Of a stretch of 64,000 nucleotides of DNA, positions 46,575 through 58,576 are shown one piece after another. The notes beneath the pieces were generated by a model. The model searched no databases. It was given only the letters and a program-made list of their open reading frames with translations, and was not told the DNA's origin. The stretch is from Burkholderiales bacterium (GTDB taxonomy: Bacteria; Pseudomonadota; Gammaproteobacteria; Burkholderiales; Casimicrobiaceae). The position numbers and the translations under genes are program-made. The stretch lies in the NCBI GenBank assembly GCA_905339295.1, contig CAJPFI010000040.1, positions 62,001 through 126,000 of the forward strand. The letters run 5' to 3'. How positions within the stretch are numbered: the stretch's first letter is position 1; each line of letters begins with the position of its first letter.

Positions 46575-47417
46575 TCAGAACCGCCCGGCCTGGTAGTCCT
46601 CGAACGCGGCCACGAGCTCGTCGCGAGTGTTCATCACGAACGGCCCGTGCCATGCGACCGGTTCACGGATCGGCTTCCCGGCGATCAGCAGCACGCGCGC
46701 GGGTCCGCGCTTCGCGGTGAATCGCACCTCGTCGCCGGCCCCCAGCTCGGCGAGGCCGAGCGCGGCGACCACGCGATCACCGTCGAATGCGATCGCGCCA
46801 TCGTGCACGACGACGACGCCCGCGAACTCGCCGCCAAGCGGCTCGTCGAACGTCGCGCCGTCGGGCAGCGCGAGATCGAGGTAGATCGCACCGGTCGGCT
46901 CGACGGTCACCGGCCCCCTCGTGCCGCGCGAGGTCGCGCCGGCGATCACCTTCACCTCGACGCCGCCTTCGCGCGACTCGATAGGCATCGAGGCCGCGGG
47001 ATGCTCCTGGTAGGCGGGCGCCTGCATCTTGAGCTTCGCGGGCAGGTTCACCCACAGCTGGAACCCGCGCATCAGGCCCGACGTCTGCTCGGGCATCTCC
47101 GAGTGCACGATGCCGCGGCCTGCGGTCATCCACTGCACGCCGCCGGTCTCGATCACCCCTTCGTGGCCGTGGTTGTCCTTGTGGCGCATGCGCCCGTTCA
47201 GCATGTAGGTGACCGTCTCGAAGCCGCGGTGCGGGTGCGGCGGGAAGCCGGCGAGGTAGTCGCTCGCGTCCGGGCTGTCGAAGTAGTCGAGCATCAGGAA
47301 CGGGTCGACCGAGGGCATCCTCGGGTCGCCGCCCATGAGGCGGGTGAGTCGAACGCCCGCGCCGTCGGAGGTCGGGACGCCGCGGGAGATGCGGACGGGG
47401 AGCCGGGGAGTCGTCAT
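46575..47417 (-). CDS. pirin family protein
   Basis: A 280-residue bicupin. The metal-site motif FPPHPHRGFETVTYML and the downstream GRGIVHSEMPEQ with its His and Glu are intact. FQLWVNLPAKLKMQAPAYQ is typical of the family. Some pirins act as quercetinases and others as regulators; role here unknown. ATG at 47417. Confidence 0.92.
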   Translation of the reverse strand: MTTPRLPVRISRGVPTSDGAGVRLTRLMGGDPRMPSVDPFLMLDYFDSPDASDYLAGFPPHPHRGFETVTYMLNGRMRHKDNHGHEGVIETGGVQWMTAGRGIVHSEMPEQTSGLMRGFQLWVNLPAKLKMQAPAYQEHPAASMPIESREGGVEVKVIAGATSRGTRGPVTVEPTGAIYLDLALPDGATFDEPLGGEFAGVVVVHDGAIAFDGDRVVAALGLAELGAGDEVRFTAKRGPARVLLIAGKPIREPVAWHGPFVMNTRDELVAAFEDYQAGRF

Positions 47418-47497
47418 GGTCGAACCCAGATGCGGCCGGTGGCCCGCGCCGTCAAGGGCCGGGGCGCCGCCGCCACCGCCCCTTCCCGGCGTCACGG

Positions 47498-49162
<1,665 letters not shown>

Positions 49163-49279
49163 CGGACGGCCTGCCATTCGGGTCGGGGAACCCGGCATTA
49201 TCGCAGGTCGGCGCGGCCCGGCCCGGGGACGGCGTCCGGGGAACCGGCGGGCGGGCGCCCGCCGGAGCGCGCGCGGGAG

Positions 49280-49981
49280 CTACTTCCGCGCGGTCGGCGC
49301 GAGCGCGGTCGGGCGGTTCGACGCCCGCGCGGCCGCGGCGTTCGCGTCCTGCAGCGCCTTCAGCTCGCGCCAGCGCGCCTTGTCCGCGTCGTAGCGCGCG
49401 GTCACCGCGGCGAGCTCGCGGCGCTTCTGCACGACGAGGTCGCTGTTCTTCGTGTACTCGCTGTCGGCCCCCTCGCTCTCGCGCTCGAGCTGCGGCGGGA
49501 CCGGCTTGTCCTTGAACCAGGCCTTGCGCGAATCGATGTCCTGCTTGCGCCTGGTGAGCTGCGCGAGGTAGGCCTGCGCGGACTCGATCTGCGACTCGAC
49601 CGTCGCGACGGCGCGCGCGCGCGCGAGGTCGATCTCCGCCTCGGTCGTGTAGGACGAGAGCAGCGCGCGATCGCGTCGCGCGACGACCTCCTGCTCGCGT
49701 TCGAGGGCACGGCGCTTGTCCTCGTCGGCCGCCTTGGCGCGAACCTGCTCGGGCGTCGGCGGCGGCTCGATGCGGCGCACCGTCCGCCCCTGCTTGTCGA
49801 GCACCTCGCCGCCCCGGGCGGTGTCCGGGGCCTTGTCGGTGTAGTGGACGACACCGTTCTCGTCGGTCCACTTGTAGAGCTTCTGCGCAGGCGCGTCCGG
49901 GGCGAAGGCGAGCGCAACGGCGAGCGCGGCCGCGTTGAACGCGCCCGCCCACGATCGCCCGATGTCCGCCGCACGCACCAT
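49280..49981 (-). CDS. DUF4124 domain exported protein
   Basis: A 233-residue protein. A signal peptide ends near DAPAQ. The DUF4124 segment LYKWTDENGVVHYTDKAP is at about 35-52. A long charged coiled coil follows (about 75-220). Function unknown; it is probably a periplasmic structural or binding protein. It lies 15 bases after pyrE in the same direction. Confidence 0.85.
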   Translation of the reverse strand: MVRAADIGRSWAGAFNAAALAVALAFAPDAPAQKLYKWTDENGVVHYTDKAPDTARGGEVLDKQGRTVRRIEPPPTPEQVRAKAADEDKRRALEREQEVVARRDRALLSSYTTEAEIDLARARAVATVESQIESAQAYLAQLTRRKQDIDSRKAWFKDKPVPPQLERESEGADSEYTKNSDLVVQKRRELAAVTARYDADKARWRELKALQDANAAAARASNRPTALAPTARK

Positions 49982-49996
49982 CGCCTCTCTCTCCGC

Positions 49997-50638
49997 TCAG
50001 ACCGCTCCGTATTGCGCGCGGTACGCTTCCACCGCGCCGTGCCATCGCCCCAGGTCCGTGCGCGCTCCGAGGAACGCCATCACGTCGTCGAGCGTCGCGA
50101 TGGCGGTCACCGGAATCCCGTAGGTGTCGCGCACTTCCTGCACCGCCGACACGGTTCCGGTCCCGCGCTCCATCCGGTCCAGCGAGATCAGGACGCCGGC
50201 CGGGATCGCGCCGTGGGCACGGATCGTCTCGACCGACTCGCGTACCGACGTTCCCGCGGTAATGACGTCGTCCACGATCACGACCCGGCCCCGGAGCGGC
50301 GCGCCGACGATGCTGCCGCCCTCGCCGTGGTCCTTCGCTTCCTTGCGGTTGAAGCTCCAGGGCAGATTGTGCCCTTTTTCGGCGAGCGCAATGGCCGTCG
50401 CCGACGCAAGGGGGATGCCCTTGTACGCCGGTCCGAACAGCTGCTCGCAGGCCATGCCCGACGCGAGCAGCGCCTGTGCGTAGTACTCGCCCAGCCGCTT
50501 CAGGCTCTCGCCGTCGTTGAACAGCCCGGCGTTGAAGAAGTAGGGTGTCCTGCGCCCCGCCTTGGTGACGAAGTCACCGAAACGAAGCACGTCACGTGCC
50601 ACGGAGAACGCTAGGAACGCCTGCCGGAAATCGCTCAT
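49997..50638 (-). CDS. pyrE: orotate phosphoribosyltransferase
   Basis: A 213-residue enzyme that makes OMP from orotate and PRPP. The PRPP loop [17 protein letters not shown] and the flexible loop around [13 protein letters not shown] are present, as is [14 protein letters not shown] at 50638 starts [13 protein letters not shown]. It is divergent from the exonuclease III gene across 195 bases that hold no other gene. Confidence 0.96.
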   Translation of the reverse strand: MSDFRQAFLAFSVARDVLRFGDFVTKAGRRTPYFFNAGLFNDGESLKRLGEYYAQALLASGMACEQLFGPAYKGIPLASATAIALAEKGHNLPWSFNRKEAKDHGEGGSIVGAPLRGRVVIVDDVITAGTSVRESVETIRAHGAIPAGVLISLDRMERGTGTVSAVQEVRDTYGIPVTAIATLDDVMAFLGARTDLGRWHGAVEAYRAQYGAV

Positions 50639-50833
50639 GCGGGAGCCGGGACGAGTACGCGCGCAGTATATGCCCCGCCGCCCGCACGGCCGCGCGCGAC
50701 GCGTCGACCCGCGGAGATGGATCGCGCCGGGCCGCCCGCGCGTCGCGAGCGGGACCGGATTTCGGACGACGGCCGGCGTCCGCGCCGGTCGTGTACACTC
50801 GCGCGCCGTCCCGGCCACGCCCGAGATCTGCCG

Positions 50834-51670
50834 ATGCGCATCGTCACGCTCAACGTCAACGGCCTGCGCTCCGCGGAGCGCAAGGGCTTCGCGCGCTGGC
50901 TCGCGCGCGCCGAGCCGTGGGACGTCGTCTGCGTGCAGGAGATCAAGTGCCACGAGACCGACGTCCCGCGCACGCTCCTGGCGCCGCGGAAGAGCACGGC
51001 CACGTTCGTGCCGGCGCGACGCAAGGGCTACGCCGGCGTCGCGCTGTACTCGAAGCTGCCGCACCGGCCCACGATCGGCTTCGGCCCCCGGGAATTCGAC
51101 GACGAGGGGCGCTACCTGCAGGCGGATTTCGGCGCGCTGTCGGTCGTGTCGGTCTACCTGCCGTCGGGCTCGAGCGGACCGGAACGCCAGGCGTCCAAGT
51201 TCCGCTTCCTCGAGGCGTTCCTGCCGCACCTCGCCGCCCTGCGCCGCTCGGGACGCGAGATCGTGCTGTGCGGCGACTGGAACATCGCGCACCAGCCGAT
51301 CGACCTCAGGAACTGGCGGTCGAACCAGAAGAATTCGGGCTTCCTGCCCGAGGAGCGCGCGTGGCTCACGCGCGTGTTCGACGAGCTGGGCTTCGTCGAC
51401 GTGTTCCGCCGCGTCGACCCGCGTCCCGAGCGCTACACCTGGTGGTCGAACCGAGGCCAGGCGTGGGCGAAGAACGTCGGCTGGCGCATCGACTACCAGA
51501 TCGCGACGCCCGGCATCGCCGCGCGCGCGACGGCGGCGTCGATCTACGTGAATCGGCGTTTTTCCGATCATGCGCCGCTGGTGATCGACTACGACTACGA
51601 GCTGCGCCAGGAACGAGGAACCGGAATCGAGGGGGCGACTTCGCGACGCGAGGGCGCGGGGCCGCGATGA
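50834..51670 (+). CDS. xth: exonuclease III (AP endonuclease)
   Basis: A 278-residue enzyme of the exonuclease III family that cuts at abasic sites. The catalytic residues are in [13 protein letters not shown], the metal Glu in [19 protein letters not shown], and the final [15 protein letters not shown]. The last 20 residues after that motif are extra. A GTGTACACT segment about 45 bases upstream might be its promoter. Confidence 0.95.
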   Translation: MRIVTLNVNGLRSAERKGFARWLARAEPWDVVCVQEIKCHETDVPRTLLAPRKSTATFVPARRKGYAGVALYSKLPHRPTIGFGPREFDDEGRYLQADFGALSVVSVYLPSGSSGPERQASKFRFLEAFLPHLAALRRSGREIVLCGDWNIAHQPIDLRNWRSNQKNSGFLPEERAWLTRVFDELGFVDVFRRVDPRPERYTWWSNRGQAWAKNVGWRIDYQIATPGIAARATAASIYVNRRFSDHAPLVIDYDYELRQERGTGIEGATSRREGAGPR

Positions 51671-51740
51671 ACCGCCGCATCGCGCTCCCCCCATGCGCCG
51701 CTCCCGCGTTCGCTGATCCGCGCTCCCTGATCCTCGCCGC

Positions 51741-53660
51741 GTGATCCGCCTCGCCAACCTCACCCTCGCCCGCGGCGCGCTGCGCCTGATCGAAGGCGCG
51801 TCGCTGACGGTTCATCCGGGCCACCGGGTGGGCATCGTCGGCCCCAACGGCTGCGGCAAGTCGAGCCTGTTCGCGTTGCTGCGCGGCGAGCTCTCGCCGG
51901 AGGCGGGATCGGTCGAGATCCCGCCGCGCTGGACGATCGCGCACGTCGCGCAGGAGACGCCCGCCGTCGAGCGCGCCGCGCTCGATTTCGTGCTGGACGG
52001 CGACGCCGAGCTGCGGGAGGTCGAGGCGGCGCTCGCGGCGGCGGACGCGGAGCACGCGGCCGACGGCCACGCGCTGGCCGAGCTGCATCACCGCTTCGAG
52101 GCGATCGGGGGCTACTCCGCGCGCGCGCGCGCTTCCGAGCTGCTCGCGGGTCTGGGCGTCGCCGACGCGCGGCACGGCGATCCGGTGGCGAGCTTCTCGG
52201 GCGGCTGGCGCATGCGGCTCAATCTCGCGCAGGCGCTCGCCGCGCGCTCGGACCTGCTCCTGCTCGACGAGCCCACCAACCACCTCGACCTCGACGCGGT
52301 GCTGTGGCTCGAGGACTGGCTGAAGCGCTATCCGGGCACGCTGCTGCTCGTCACGCACGATCGCGACTTCCTCGACGCGGTCGCGGAGTCGATCGTGCAC
52401 GTCGACGGGCGCAAGCTCCGCAGCTATGCCGGCAACTACTCGGCGTTCGAGCGCGAGCGCGCGGCGCAGCTCGCGCTCCAGCAGGCCGCGTACGCGAAGC
52501 AGCAGCGGCAGATCGCTCACCTGCAGTCGTTCGTCGACCGCTTCCGCGCGAAGGCGACGAAGGCGAAGCAGGCGCAGAGCCGCCTGAGGACGCTCGAGCG
52601 GATGGAGCGCATCGCCGCCGCGCACGTCGACAGCCCGTTCGAGTTCGCGTTCGCGCCGGCCGGCGCGCACGCGCGGCAGCTCGTGCGCCTCGAGCACGCG
52701 ACGCTCTCCTACGGCGACGCGCGACCGGTGTTCGAGGGCCTCGAGCTGTCGATCCTCGCCGGCGACCGCATCGGGCTGCTCGGACCCAACGGCGCGGGCA
52801 AGTCCACGCTGGCGAAGGCGCTCGCGGGGACGTTGCCGCTCGCGCGCGGCACGCGGCACGTCGCGCAGAACCTCGCGATCGGCTATTTCGCGCAGCACCA
52901 GCTCGAACAGCTCGACGGCGAGGCCTCGCCGATGCTGCATCTCGCGCGCATCGATCCGGACGCGCGCGAGCAGGCGCTGCGCACCTTCCTCGGCGGGTTC
53001 GACTTCCGCGGCGCGATGGCCGACGCGCCGGTCGCGCGCTTCTCGGGCGGCGAGAAGGCCCGGCTCGTGCTCGCGATGATCGTGCGGCGGCGCCCGCAGC
53101 TACTGATCCTCGACGAGCCGACCAACCACCTCGACATCGATATGCGCGAAGCGCTCGCCGAGGCGCTGCAAGACTTCGACGGCGCGCTCGTCGTCGTCGC
53201 GCACGACCGCCACCTGCTGGCCGCGACGACCGACACGCTGCTGCTCGTGGACGGCGGCCGCGTCGCGCCGTTCGACGGGGACCTCGACGACTACCGCGAC
53301 TGGGTGCTCTCGCTCAGGCGCCGCGCGGCGCCGGACGCGGCGCCGTCGCGTCCCGACGCGACGCCCGACCGCAAGGCGGTCAAGCGCGCCGAGGCCGAGG
53401 CGCGGCGGCGGCGCGCCGATGCGCGCAAGCCGATCGCCGCGCAGCAGGCGAGGCTCGAGGCCGAGATGCGCGCGCTCGAGGAGGAGAAACGCTCGCTCGA
53501 CGCGTGGCTCGCGACGCCCGAGGCCTATGCGGACGACGCGAGGGATCGGCTCAAGCCCGCGATCGAGCGTTCGGGCGAGATCACCTGGGAGCTCGCGCGG
53601 CGCGAAGCCGCGTGGCTGGAGCTGGCCGAATCGCTCGACAGGATCGACGAGGCGGGATAG
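51741..53660 (+). CDS. ABC-F ATPase, YheS-like
   Basis: A 639-residue duplicated ATPase without membrane segments. Walker [10 protein letters not shown] and GPNGAGKST; Walker [14 protein letters not shown] and [13 protein letters not shown]; signatures FSGGWRMR and FSGGEKAR. The C-terminal coiled coil (about 535-639) and total length match YheS rather than EttA or the shorter Uup. It probably assists translating ribosomes. The start is GTG at 51741, beginning [11 protein letters not shown]. Confidence 0.88.
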   Translation: MIRLANLTLARGALRLIEGASLTVHPGHRVGIVGPNGCGKSSLFALLRGELSPEAGSVEIPPRWTIAHVAQETPAVERAALDFVLDGDAELREVEAALAAADAEHAADGHALAELHHRFEAIGGYSARARASELLAGLGVADARHGDPVASFSGGWRMRLNLAQALAARSDLLLLDEPTNHLDLDAVLWLEDWLKRYPGTLLLVTHDRDFLDAVAESIVHVDGRKLRSYAGNYSAFERERAAQLALQQAAYAKQQRQIAHLQSFVDRFRAKATKAKQAQSRLRTLERMERIAAAHVDSPFEFAFAPAGAHARQLVRLEHATLSYGDARPVFEGLELSILAGDRIGLLGPNGAGKSTLAKALAGTLPLARGTRHVAQNLAIGYFAQHQLEQLDGEASPMLHLARIDPDAREQALRTFLGGFDFRGAMADAPVARFSGGEKARLVLAMIVRRRPQLLILDEPTNHLDIDMREALAEALQDFDGALVVVAHDRHLLAATTDTLLLVDGGRVAPFDGDLDDYRDWVLSLRRRAAPDAAPSRPDATPDRKAVKRAEAEARRRRADARKPIAAQQARLEAEMRALEEEKRSLDAWLATPEAYADDARDRLKPAIERSGEITWELARREAAWLELAESLDRIDEAG

Positions 53661-53727
53661 CCTCCCGCGCTGGCCGCGTCGAGGGGCATGGCGCGGATCG
53701 GGTGAACGTCGGCGCCGGGAGGGGCGA

Positions 53728-53970
53728 ATGGAAATCGTCTGGAGCATCGTGGTGGGCACGGCGGTCGGATGGGTCGCCGGCGTCGTGATGAAGGGCGGCG
53801 CCCTCGGGATCGTCGGCGACATCGTCGTCGGGATCGTCGGCGCGGTCGCGGGCGGGTTCCTGTTCGGCGCGCTGGGCGTGACGGCGAGCGGCCAGATCGG
53901 CGCGATCGTCCTCGCCGGGGTCGGCGCGGTCCTGCTGCTGGTGTTCGTCCGCCTCCTGCGGCGCGTCTAG
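53728..53970 (+). CDS. GlsB/YeaQ/YmgE family membrane protein
   Basis: An 80-residue very hydrophobic, Gly-rich protein with three helices. GWVAGVVMKGGALGIVGDIVVGIVGAVAGGFLF is the transglycosylase-associated family pattern. Function is not established; relatives are stress-induced. A GGGAGGGG ribosome site precedes the ATG. Confidence 0.88.
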   Translation: MEIVWSIVVGTAVGWVAGVVMKGGALGIVGDIVVGIVGAVAGGFLFGALGVTASGQIGAIVLAGVGAVLLLVFVRLLRRV

Positions 53971-53975
53971 CGCTC

Positions 53976-54743
53976 TCAGGGCCGCCAGAACAGGTAGAGC
54001 CCGAAGCCGAGCGTGTCGCGGCCCCAGCGCAGGTAGGCGTCGCGCCAGCGACGCACGCGGACGAGCATCGCCGGCACGTCGGCGTCGTCCGGCTGCTCGC
54101 GCGCGTAGCGCTCGATCGAGCGCGCGTACTTCCACTCGTACTCGTCCCACTCGTCGTCGCTCGCGACCGCCGCATGAAGCGGCACGAGGCCGGCGTCGGA
54201 CCCGGCCTGCACATTGGCGCGGTGATCGAGGAACTGGCCTGCGTCGCCGCCGAGCACCGCGAGGTACTCGTTCGGGGGCTTCTGCTTCCAGTAGCCCTCG
54301 CCGACGAGCACGTAGCCGCCGGGCTTCGTCCACCCCTTCAGCGTGCGGCAGATGCCCGCGACGCCACCTTCGATGCCGGACGCTCCCAGCATCACGGTCA
54401 GGTGGAATGTCTCGGGATCCGCCCTGAACACGCGGATGTCGCGGTCGTCGAGGTGCAGTCTCGCGAGCGCTCCGGTCCACTCCGCGCGCTCGCGCGCGGC
54501 GTCGAGCATGAACGGCGAGCGCTCGACCGCGACGACGGTCGAGCCGTACCGCTCGATGATCCTCAGCGCGAGCTCCGCGCGGCCGCAGCCGAGGTCGAGC
54601 ACGCGCGAGCCGGCGTCGAGCGGCATCAGGTCGAGGATGCGTTCGACCTTCGCGGCGGAGACCGGGTTGCAGTAGTCGTGGTCGCGGTGCGCGATCGCGC
54701 TGAACTTCTCGGCGTTCCTGGCGGGGGCGACGGGGGAGGCCAC
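53976..54743 (-). CDS. class I SAM-dependent methyltransferase
   Basis: About 255 residues. FSAIAHRDHDYCNPVS leads into motif I VLDLGCGRAELALRIIERYG (about 48-67) and the acidic loop VVAVERSPFML. The C-terminal half, including GGDAGQFLDHRANVQ, is family-specific. The substrate is not identifiable. No in-frame ATG lies in a sensible place; GTG at 54743 is the best start and avoids overlap with the permease gene. Confidence 0.78.
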   Translation of the reverse strand: MASPVAPARNAEKFSAIAHRDHDYCNPVSAAKVERILDLMPLDAGSRVLDLGCGRAELALRIIERYGSTVVAVERSPFMLDAARERAEWTGALARLHLDDRDIRVFRADPETFHLTVMLGASGIEGGVAGICRTLKGWTKPGGYVLVGEGYWKQKPPNEYLAVLGGDAGQFLDHRANVQAGSDAGLVPLHAAVASDDEWDEYEWKYARSIERYAREQPDDADVPAMLVRVRRWRDAYLRWGRDTLGFGLYLFWRP

Positions 54744-54789
54744 CCGTCCGGCCCTGCAATTCCGATGCCAGTGGACGCTCGCGGGCCGC

Positions 54790-56313
54790 CTAGGCCGGCG
54801 CGGAGCGCCCCGTCTGCCGGTCGAGCATCCCGCGCACCCAGGGCAGCAGCAGAAACGCAGGGAAGACGAAGAAGAACGTGAGCAGAAACCAGTTCGCGTA
54901 GCCCATCTCCTGCGCACCCAGGCCGCCCGCCCATCCGGCCACCGACCGCGACAGCGCGAACACCGACGACAGCAGAGCGTACTCGGTGGCGGCGCGGTCC
55001 TTGCGGACGATCGCCATCAGGAACGCGAGGAATGCCGCGGTGCCCAGCCCGCCGGTGAACGACTCGAGCGCCGAGGCCGAGTACAGGATCGCCTGGTGCC
55101 CGGCTGGCACCAGCGCACCCGTGGCGACCGGCGGCAGGACGATCGCGGCGGCCCAGTAACCCAGGTTCGACGCCGCCTGCACGAGGCCGAGGATCCAGAG
55201 CGCGTGCAGGATGCCGATGCGGTCGGTGATCCATCCGCCGGCGACGCCGCCGGCGATCGACAGCACGAGCCCGATGTTGACCGACACCAGGCCGATCTGC
55301 GCGGCGGTGAACCCCGAGTCAACCCAGAACGGCTTGACCATGAATCCCATCGCCGCGTCGGGCAGCTTGAAGATCAGGATGAACAGGAGCACCGGCGCGA
55401 TGCCCGGGCGGCGCAGCAGCTCCATCAGCGCGCCGAAGACGATGCCGCCGGTGAGCGCGTCGCCGTTGTCGCCGGCAGCCGGCGCCGCGGTGGACGCGGA
55501 AACGGTCGCCTCCGGTCCGGCCGGCGCGCGCGCGCGGCCCGCGAGCGCGACGAGTGCCGCGAGCGCGAGCGCGCCGCCCACCGCCCACGCCCAGAAGCCT
55601 TCGACGCGCGCCGACCAGTTCGTGGCGCCGTTCACGAGCCACACGACGCCGAGCGCGAATCCGGCGATCACGGCCAGCGCGAACGGCGAGCGCGCGAGCG
55701 CGGCCACCTCGGCGGCGAACGACGCGCGCGGCACGACGATCGAGCGCTCCGGCGGCGCGGTCAGGCTCACCGCGGCGAGCCCGAAGAAGATCACCGCGGC
55801 GCAGACGAACGCGCCGCTCCACCCGAGCGCATCGGAGGCCATCAGCACGACGCCCGACGCGAGCATGCCGACGCGGTACATCCCGATGCGGATGCCGTTG
55901 GCGAGCCCCAGCTCGCCCTTCGACAGGAGCTCGATCGTGTAGCCGTCGATCGCGATGTCGTTGGTCGCCGAGAGCATCGTGAACAGGCCGATCGCGACCC
56001 ACACGGAGGGCCCGTACCCCGACTGCATCGCGAAGAAGATCATCGCGCCGCCCATCGCGACGTCGACCGCGGCCATCCAGCGGCGATGGCGGCGCCAGTA
56101 GTCGATCGCCGGCGCCCACAGGAACTTGAGCGTCCACGCGAGGCCGAGCAGCGACAGCACGCCGATCTGGCGCAGCTCGACGCCCTGCTGGCGGAAATAG
56201 ACCGGGAAGATCTCGTAGAAGACGCCGAGCGGGAATCCCTCGGCGAAATACAGCACGCCGACCCAGAACAGCTTGTTCTTCAGAAGCGGCGTGGGCGCGG
56301 CCTCAGGCGCCAT
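54790..56313 (-). CDS. AmpG-like major facilitator permease
   Basis: A 507-residue inner-membrane protein with about 13-14 helices. The start YFAEGFPLGVFYEIFPVYF, the following WTLKFLWAPAIDYW, and ATNDIAIDGYTIELL match AmpG, the importer of muropeptides (GlcNAc-anhydroMurNAc peptides) for recycling. A cytoplasmic loop near residue 250-280 is longer than usual. GGGAG lies nine bases before ATG 56313. Confidence 0.8.
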   Translation of the reverse strand: MAPEAAPTPLLKNKLFWVGVLYFAEGFPLGVFYEIFPVYFRQQGVELRQIGVLSLLGLAWTLKFLWAPAIDYWRRHRRWMAAVDVAMGGAMIFFAMQSGYGPSVWVAIGLFTMLSATNDIAIDGYTIELLSKGELGLANGIRIGMYRVGMLASGVVLMASDALGWSGAFVCAAVIFFGLAAVSLTAPPERSIVVPRASFAAEVAALARSPFALAVIAGFALGVVWLVNGATNWSARVEGFWAWAVGGALALAALVALAGRARAPAGPEATVSASTAAPAAGDNGDALTGGIVFGALMELLRRPGIAPVLLFILIFKLPDAAMGFMVKPFWVDSGFTAAQIGLVSVNIGLVLSIAGGVAGGWITDRIGILHALWILGLVQAASNLGYWAAAIVLPPVATGALVPAGHQAILYSASALESFTGGLGTAAFLAFLMAIVRKDRAATEYALLSSVFALSRSVAGWAGGLGAQEMGYANWFLLTFFFVFPAFLLLPWVRGMLDRQTGRSAPA

Positions 56314-56358
56314 CGCGCCGCTCCCGCGACCGCCGCGGCGCACCGGGCCGGCGCCGCG

Positions 56359-58215
56359 TCACGCCGCGCCCCGGCGCGCGACGCCCGCGCGCGGCGCGGC
56401 GCGGCGACCGAAGCGGTAGATCGCGATCTCTCCGCGCAGGTTGGGGAGCGCATTCACCTCCCTGCCGCCGGCGAGCACCGCGCGGTCCTGGACCTCGAGT
56501 CCGCGCCCGGCGAGGAACGCGTCGAAGTCGGCGACCGTGCAAAGGTGGATGTTCGGCGTATCGAACCACTGGTACGGCAGGCTCTCGGACACCGGCATCC
56601 GGCCGCGCAGGATCTGCAGCCGGTGGCGCCAGTGGCCGAAGTTCGGGAACGAGACGATCGCCTCGCGGCCCACGCGCAGCATCTCGGCGAGGATCGTCTC
56701 GATGCTGCGCATCGCCTGCAGCGTCTGCGACAGGATCACGCAGTCGAACGCGTCGTCGCCGAATCCCGCGAGCCCGCCCTCGAGGTCGCGCTGGATCACG
56801 TTGATGCCGGCGCCGATCGCCGCGCGCACGCCGGCCGCGCCGATCTCGATGCCGTAGCCGCGGGCGTTGCGCTCGCGCGCGAGGTGCGCGAGCAGGCTGC
56901 CGTCGCCGCAACCCAGGTCGAGGACGTTCGCGCCTTCGCCGATCCATCCGGCGATCGTCGCGTAGTCGCTGCGCTGCGCGTCCCGCGCCCGCTGCTCGAC
57001 CGCCTGCGTGAACGACCTGCCGAGCCGGAACGTCGAGTAGTCCTTGAAGTCGTGCGCGATGCGGTCGAAGCACGCGCGCACGACCGCGTGATACTGCTCG
57101 TTGTCGAGCAGGAACGCGTCGTGGCCGTGCGACGCGGCGATCTCCGCGTAGGCGACGTCGTGCCGGTTGGCGACGAGCGCCTCGACGATCTCGCGCGAGC
57201 GCGCCGGCGGGAAGCGCCAGTCGGTCGAGAACGACACGACGAGGAACCGGCATGCCGCGTGGGCGAGCGCGCGAGCGAGGTCGCCGCCGCTCGCGAGCGC
57301 CGGGTCGAAGTAGTCGAGCGCCTTCGTGATCCGAAGGTAGGTGTTCGCGTCGTAGTAATCGGCGAACTTCTCGCCCTGATGGCGGAGGTAGCTCTCGATC
57401 TGGAACTCGGGCGCGAAGCTGAACTGGATCCCGTCGCGCAGCTGGCGGCCGAACTTCGCCTCCATCTGCTCGTCGGAGAGGTAGGTGATGTGGCCGATCA
57501 TGCGCGCGACGCGCAGCCCTCGACGCGGCAGCGTGCCGGCCTCGGCGAAGTGGCCGCCGTGGAAATCCGGGTCGGTCATGATCGCCTGGCGCGCGACCTC
57601 GTTGAACGCGATGTTCTCGGCCGACAGGTTCGGCGCCGCGGCGATCACCAGCGCGTTGCGGATGCGGGCGGGGTAGCGCGTCGCCCAGCACAGCGCCTGC
57701 ATGCCGCCCAGGCTGCCGCCCATCACGGCGGCCCAGTCCTCGATGCCGAGGTGGTCGGCGAGCCTGGCCTGCGCGTCGACCCAGTCCTCGACGGTGACGA
57801 TCGGGAAGTCCGCCCCCCAGACCTTCCCGGTTGCCGGGTTGATCGTGTTCGGGCCGGTCGACCCGAAACAGCTCCCGAGATTGTTGACGCCGACGACGAA
57901 GAAGCGGTTGGTGTCGAGCGGCTTGCCCGGCCCCACCATGTTGTCCCACCAGCCGACGTTGCCCGGCTCGCCCGCCCAGGTCCCGGCGACGTGGTGCGAC
58001 GCGTTCAGCGCATGGCAGACGAGGACCGCGTTGTTGCGGCGCGCGTTGAGCTCGCCGTAGGTCTCGTAGGCGAGCTCGTAGGACGGGAGCGTCCGGCCGC
58101 AGGCGAGCTTGAGCGGCGTGTCGATCCGGGCGATCTGCGGCGTGACCACGCCCACCGAGCGGGCGTCGGCGGCGTGCGGCGGCTCACCCCCCGTGGTTTC
58201 CGAGAAACTGACCAT
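56359..58215 (-). CDS. metX: homoserine O-acyltransferase MetX fused to MetW
   Basis: One uninterrupted frame of 618 residues. Residues about 20-400 are MetX, an alpha/beta-hydrolase. They run from [11 protein letters not shown] through the oxyanion region CHALNASHH and the nucleophile elbow [14 protein letters not shown] to the catalytic Asp in [12 protein letters not shown] and His in [10 protein letters not shown]. Residues about 425-618 are MetW, a SAM-methyltransferase-like protein: [46 protein letters not shown]. Normally these are two genes; here no start or stop lies between them. It makes acyl-homoserine for methionine. A SAM-II riboswitch precedes it. Confidence 0.93.
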   Translation of the reverse strand: MVSFSETTGGEPPHAADARSVGVVTPQIARIDTPLKLACGRTLPSYELAYETYGELNARRNNAVLVCHALNASHHVAGTWAGEPGNVGWWDNMVGPGKPLDTNRFFVVGVNNLGSCFGSTGPNTINPATGKVWGADFPIVTVEDWVDAQARLADHLGIEDWAAVMGGSLGGMQALCWATRYPARIRNALVIAAAPNLSAENIAFNEVARQAIMTDPDFHGGHFAEAGTLPRRGLRVARMIGHITYLSDEQMEAKFGRQLRDGIQFSFAPEFQIESYLRHQGEKFADYYDANTYLRITKALDYFDPALASGGDLARALAHAACRFLVVSFSTDWRFPPARSREIVEALVANRHDVAYAEIAASHGHDAFLLDNEQYHAVVRACFDRIAHDFKDYSTFRLGRSFTQAVEQRARDAQRSDYATIAGWIGEGANVLDLGCGDGSLLAHLARERNARGYGIEIGAAGVRAAIGAGINVIQRDLEGGLAGFGDDAFDCVILSQTLQAMRSIETILAEMLRVGREAIVSFPNFGHWRHRLQILRGRMPVSESLPYQWFDTPNIHLCTVADFDAFLAGRGLEVQDRAVLAGGREVNALPNLRGEIAIYRFGRRAAPRAGVARRGAA

Positions 58216-58294
58216 CGTGGCGCTGGCGACCCTTTCCTGACTCGAATGCCCGGCTTCCTGCCGTGGGGCCTGGAAGTCGCGCCGCGCGGGCCGC

Positions 58295-58349
58295 TTCCGC
58301 TTTAGCCGGATTTTTAACGCGCCCGCAAGCTGGTTCAAATCGGCGCGAC
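58295..58349 (-). promoter_or_regulatory. SAM-II riboswitch upstream of metXW
   Basis: On the minus strand the conserved blocks of SAM-II occur in order: CGCGCC-GATTTG, GCTTGC, GGCGCG-TTAAAAA and GGCTAAAGC. P1 is a perfect 6-bp stem (58347-58342 with 58323-58318). The pseudoknot can form between CC(A)GCTT (58333-58327) and AAGCGG (58302-58297) with one bulged A. The aptamer ends 81 bases before the metX ATG, farther than in textbook SAM-II cases where it overlaps the ribosome site. Confidence 0.85.
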
Positions 58350-58494
58350 GGCGCAAGTCTAGCGGGTCGTCGCCGCATTGGATACTTCCGCCCCGATTTG
58401 GTGCGCCGTGCCTCCGCCGCAGCTTGGGCCTCGGCGTTGCCCCGAAAGGCTGGGGGCGTCGGCCTGCCGACGGGCGGCCCCTTGCCAGCCGTTC

Positions 58495-58568
58495 ATGACA
58501 TTGGAATACTATGACATTGGAATGGGGCTGCCATCGCGGCGAAGCCGCCAGGATGCCTGCTCCCACAC
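58495..58568. repeat. 16-bp tandem repeat and a second REP type
   Basis: ATGACATTGGAAT occurs at 58495-58507 and again at 58511-58523, 16 bases apart. Directly after it, 58528-58568 read on the minus strand resembles a different REP family (TGTGGGAGCAGGC, then a GCGGCTTCGCCGC hairpin, then GATGG). This lies in the leader of the exported cytochrome-like gene. Confidence 0.5.
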
Positions 58569-58576
58569 GCCCGCCC

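Noticed and set aside
50639..50833. An extra gene between pyrE and exonuclease III.
   Set aside because: Short frames only, with no ribosome site or recognisable motif. The region is explained by divergent promoters.
56359..56945. A separate metW gene.
   Set aside because: There is no start codon or ribosome site near the MetW domain boundary and the frame is continuous with metX.
58216..58294. An intrinsic terminator as the expression platform of the SAM-II element.
   Set aside because: GGAAG and CTTCC can pair, but there is no U tract. Control of translation or RNA stability is more likely, though distance to the start leaves it open.
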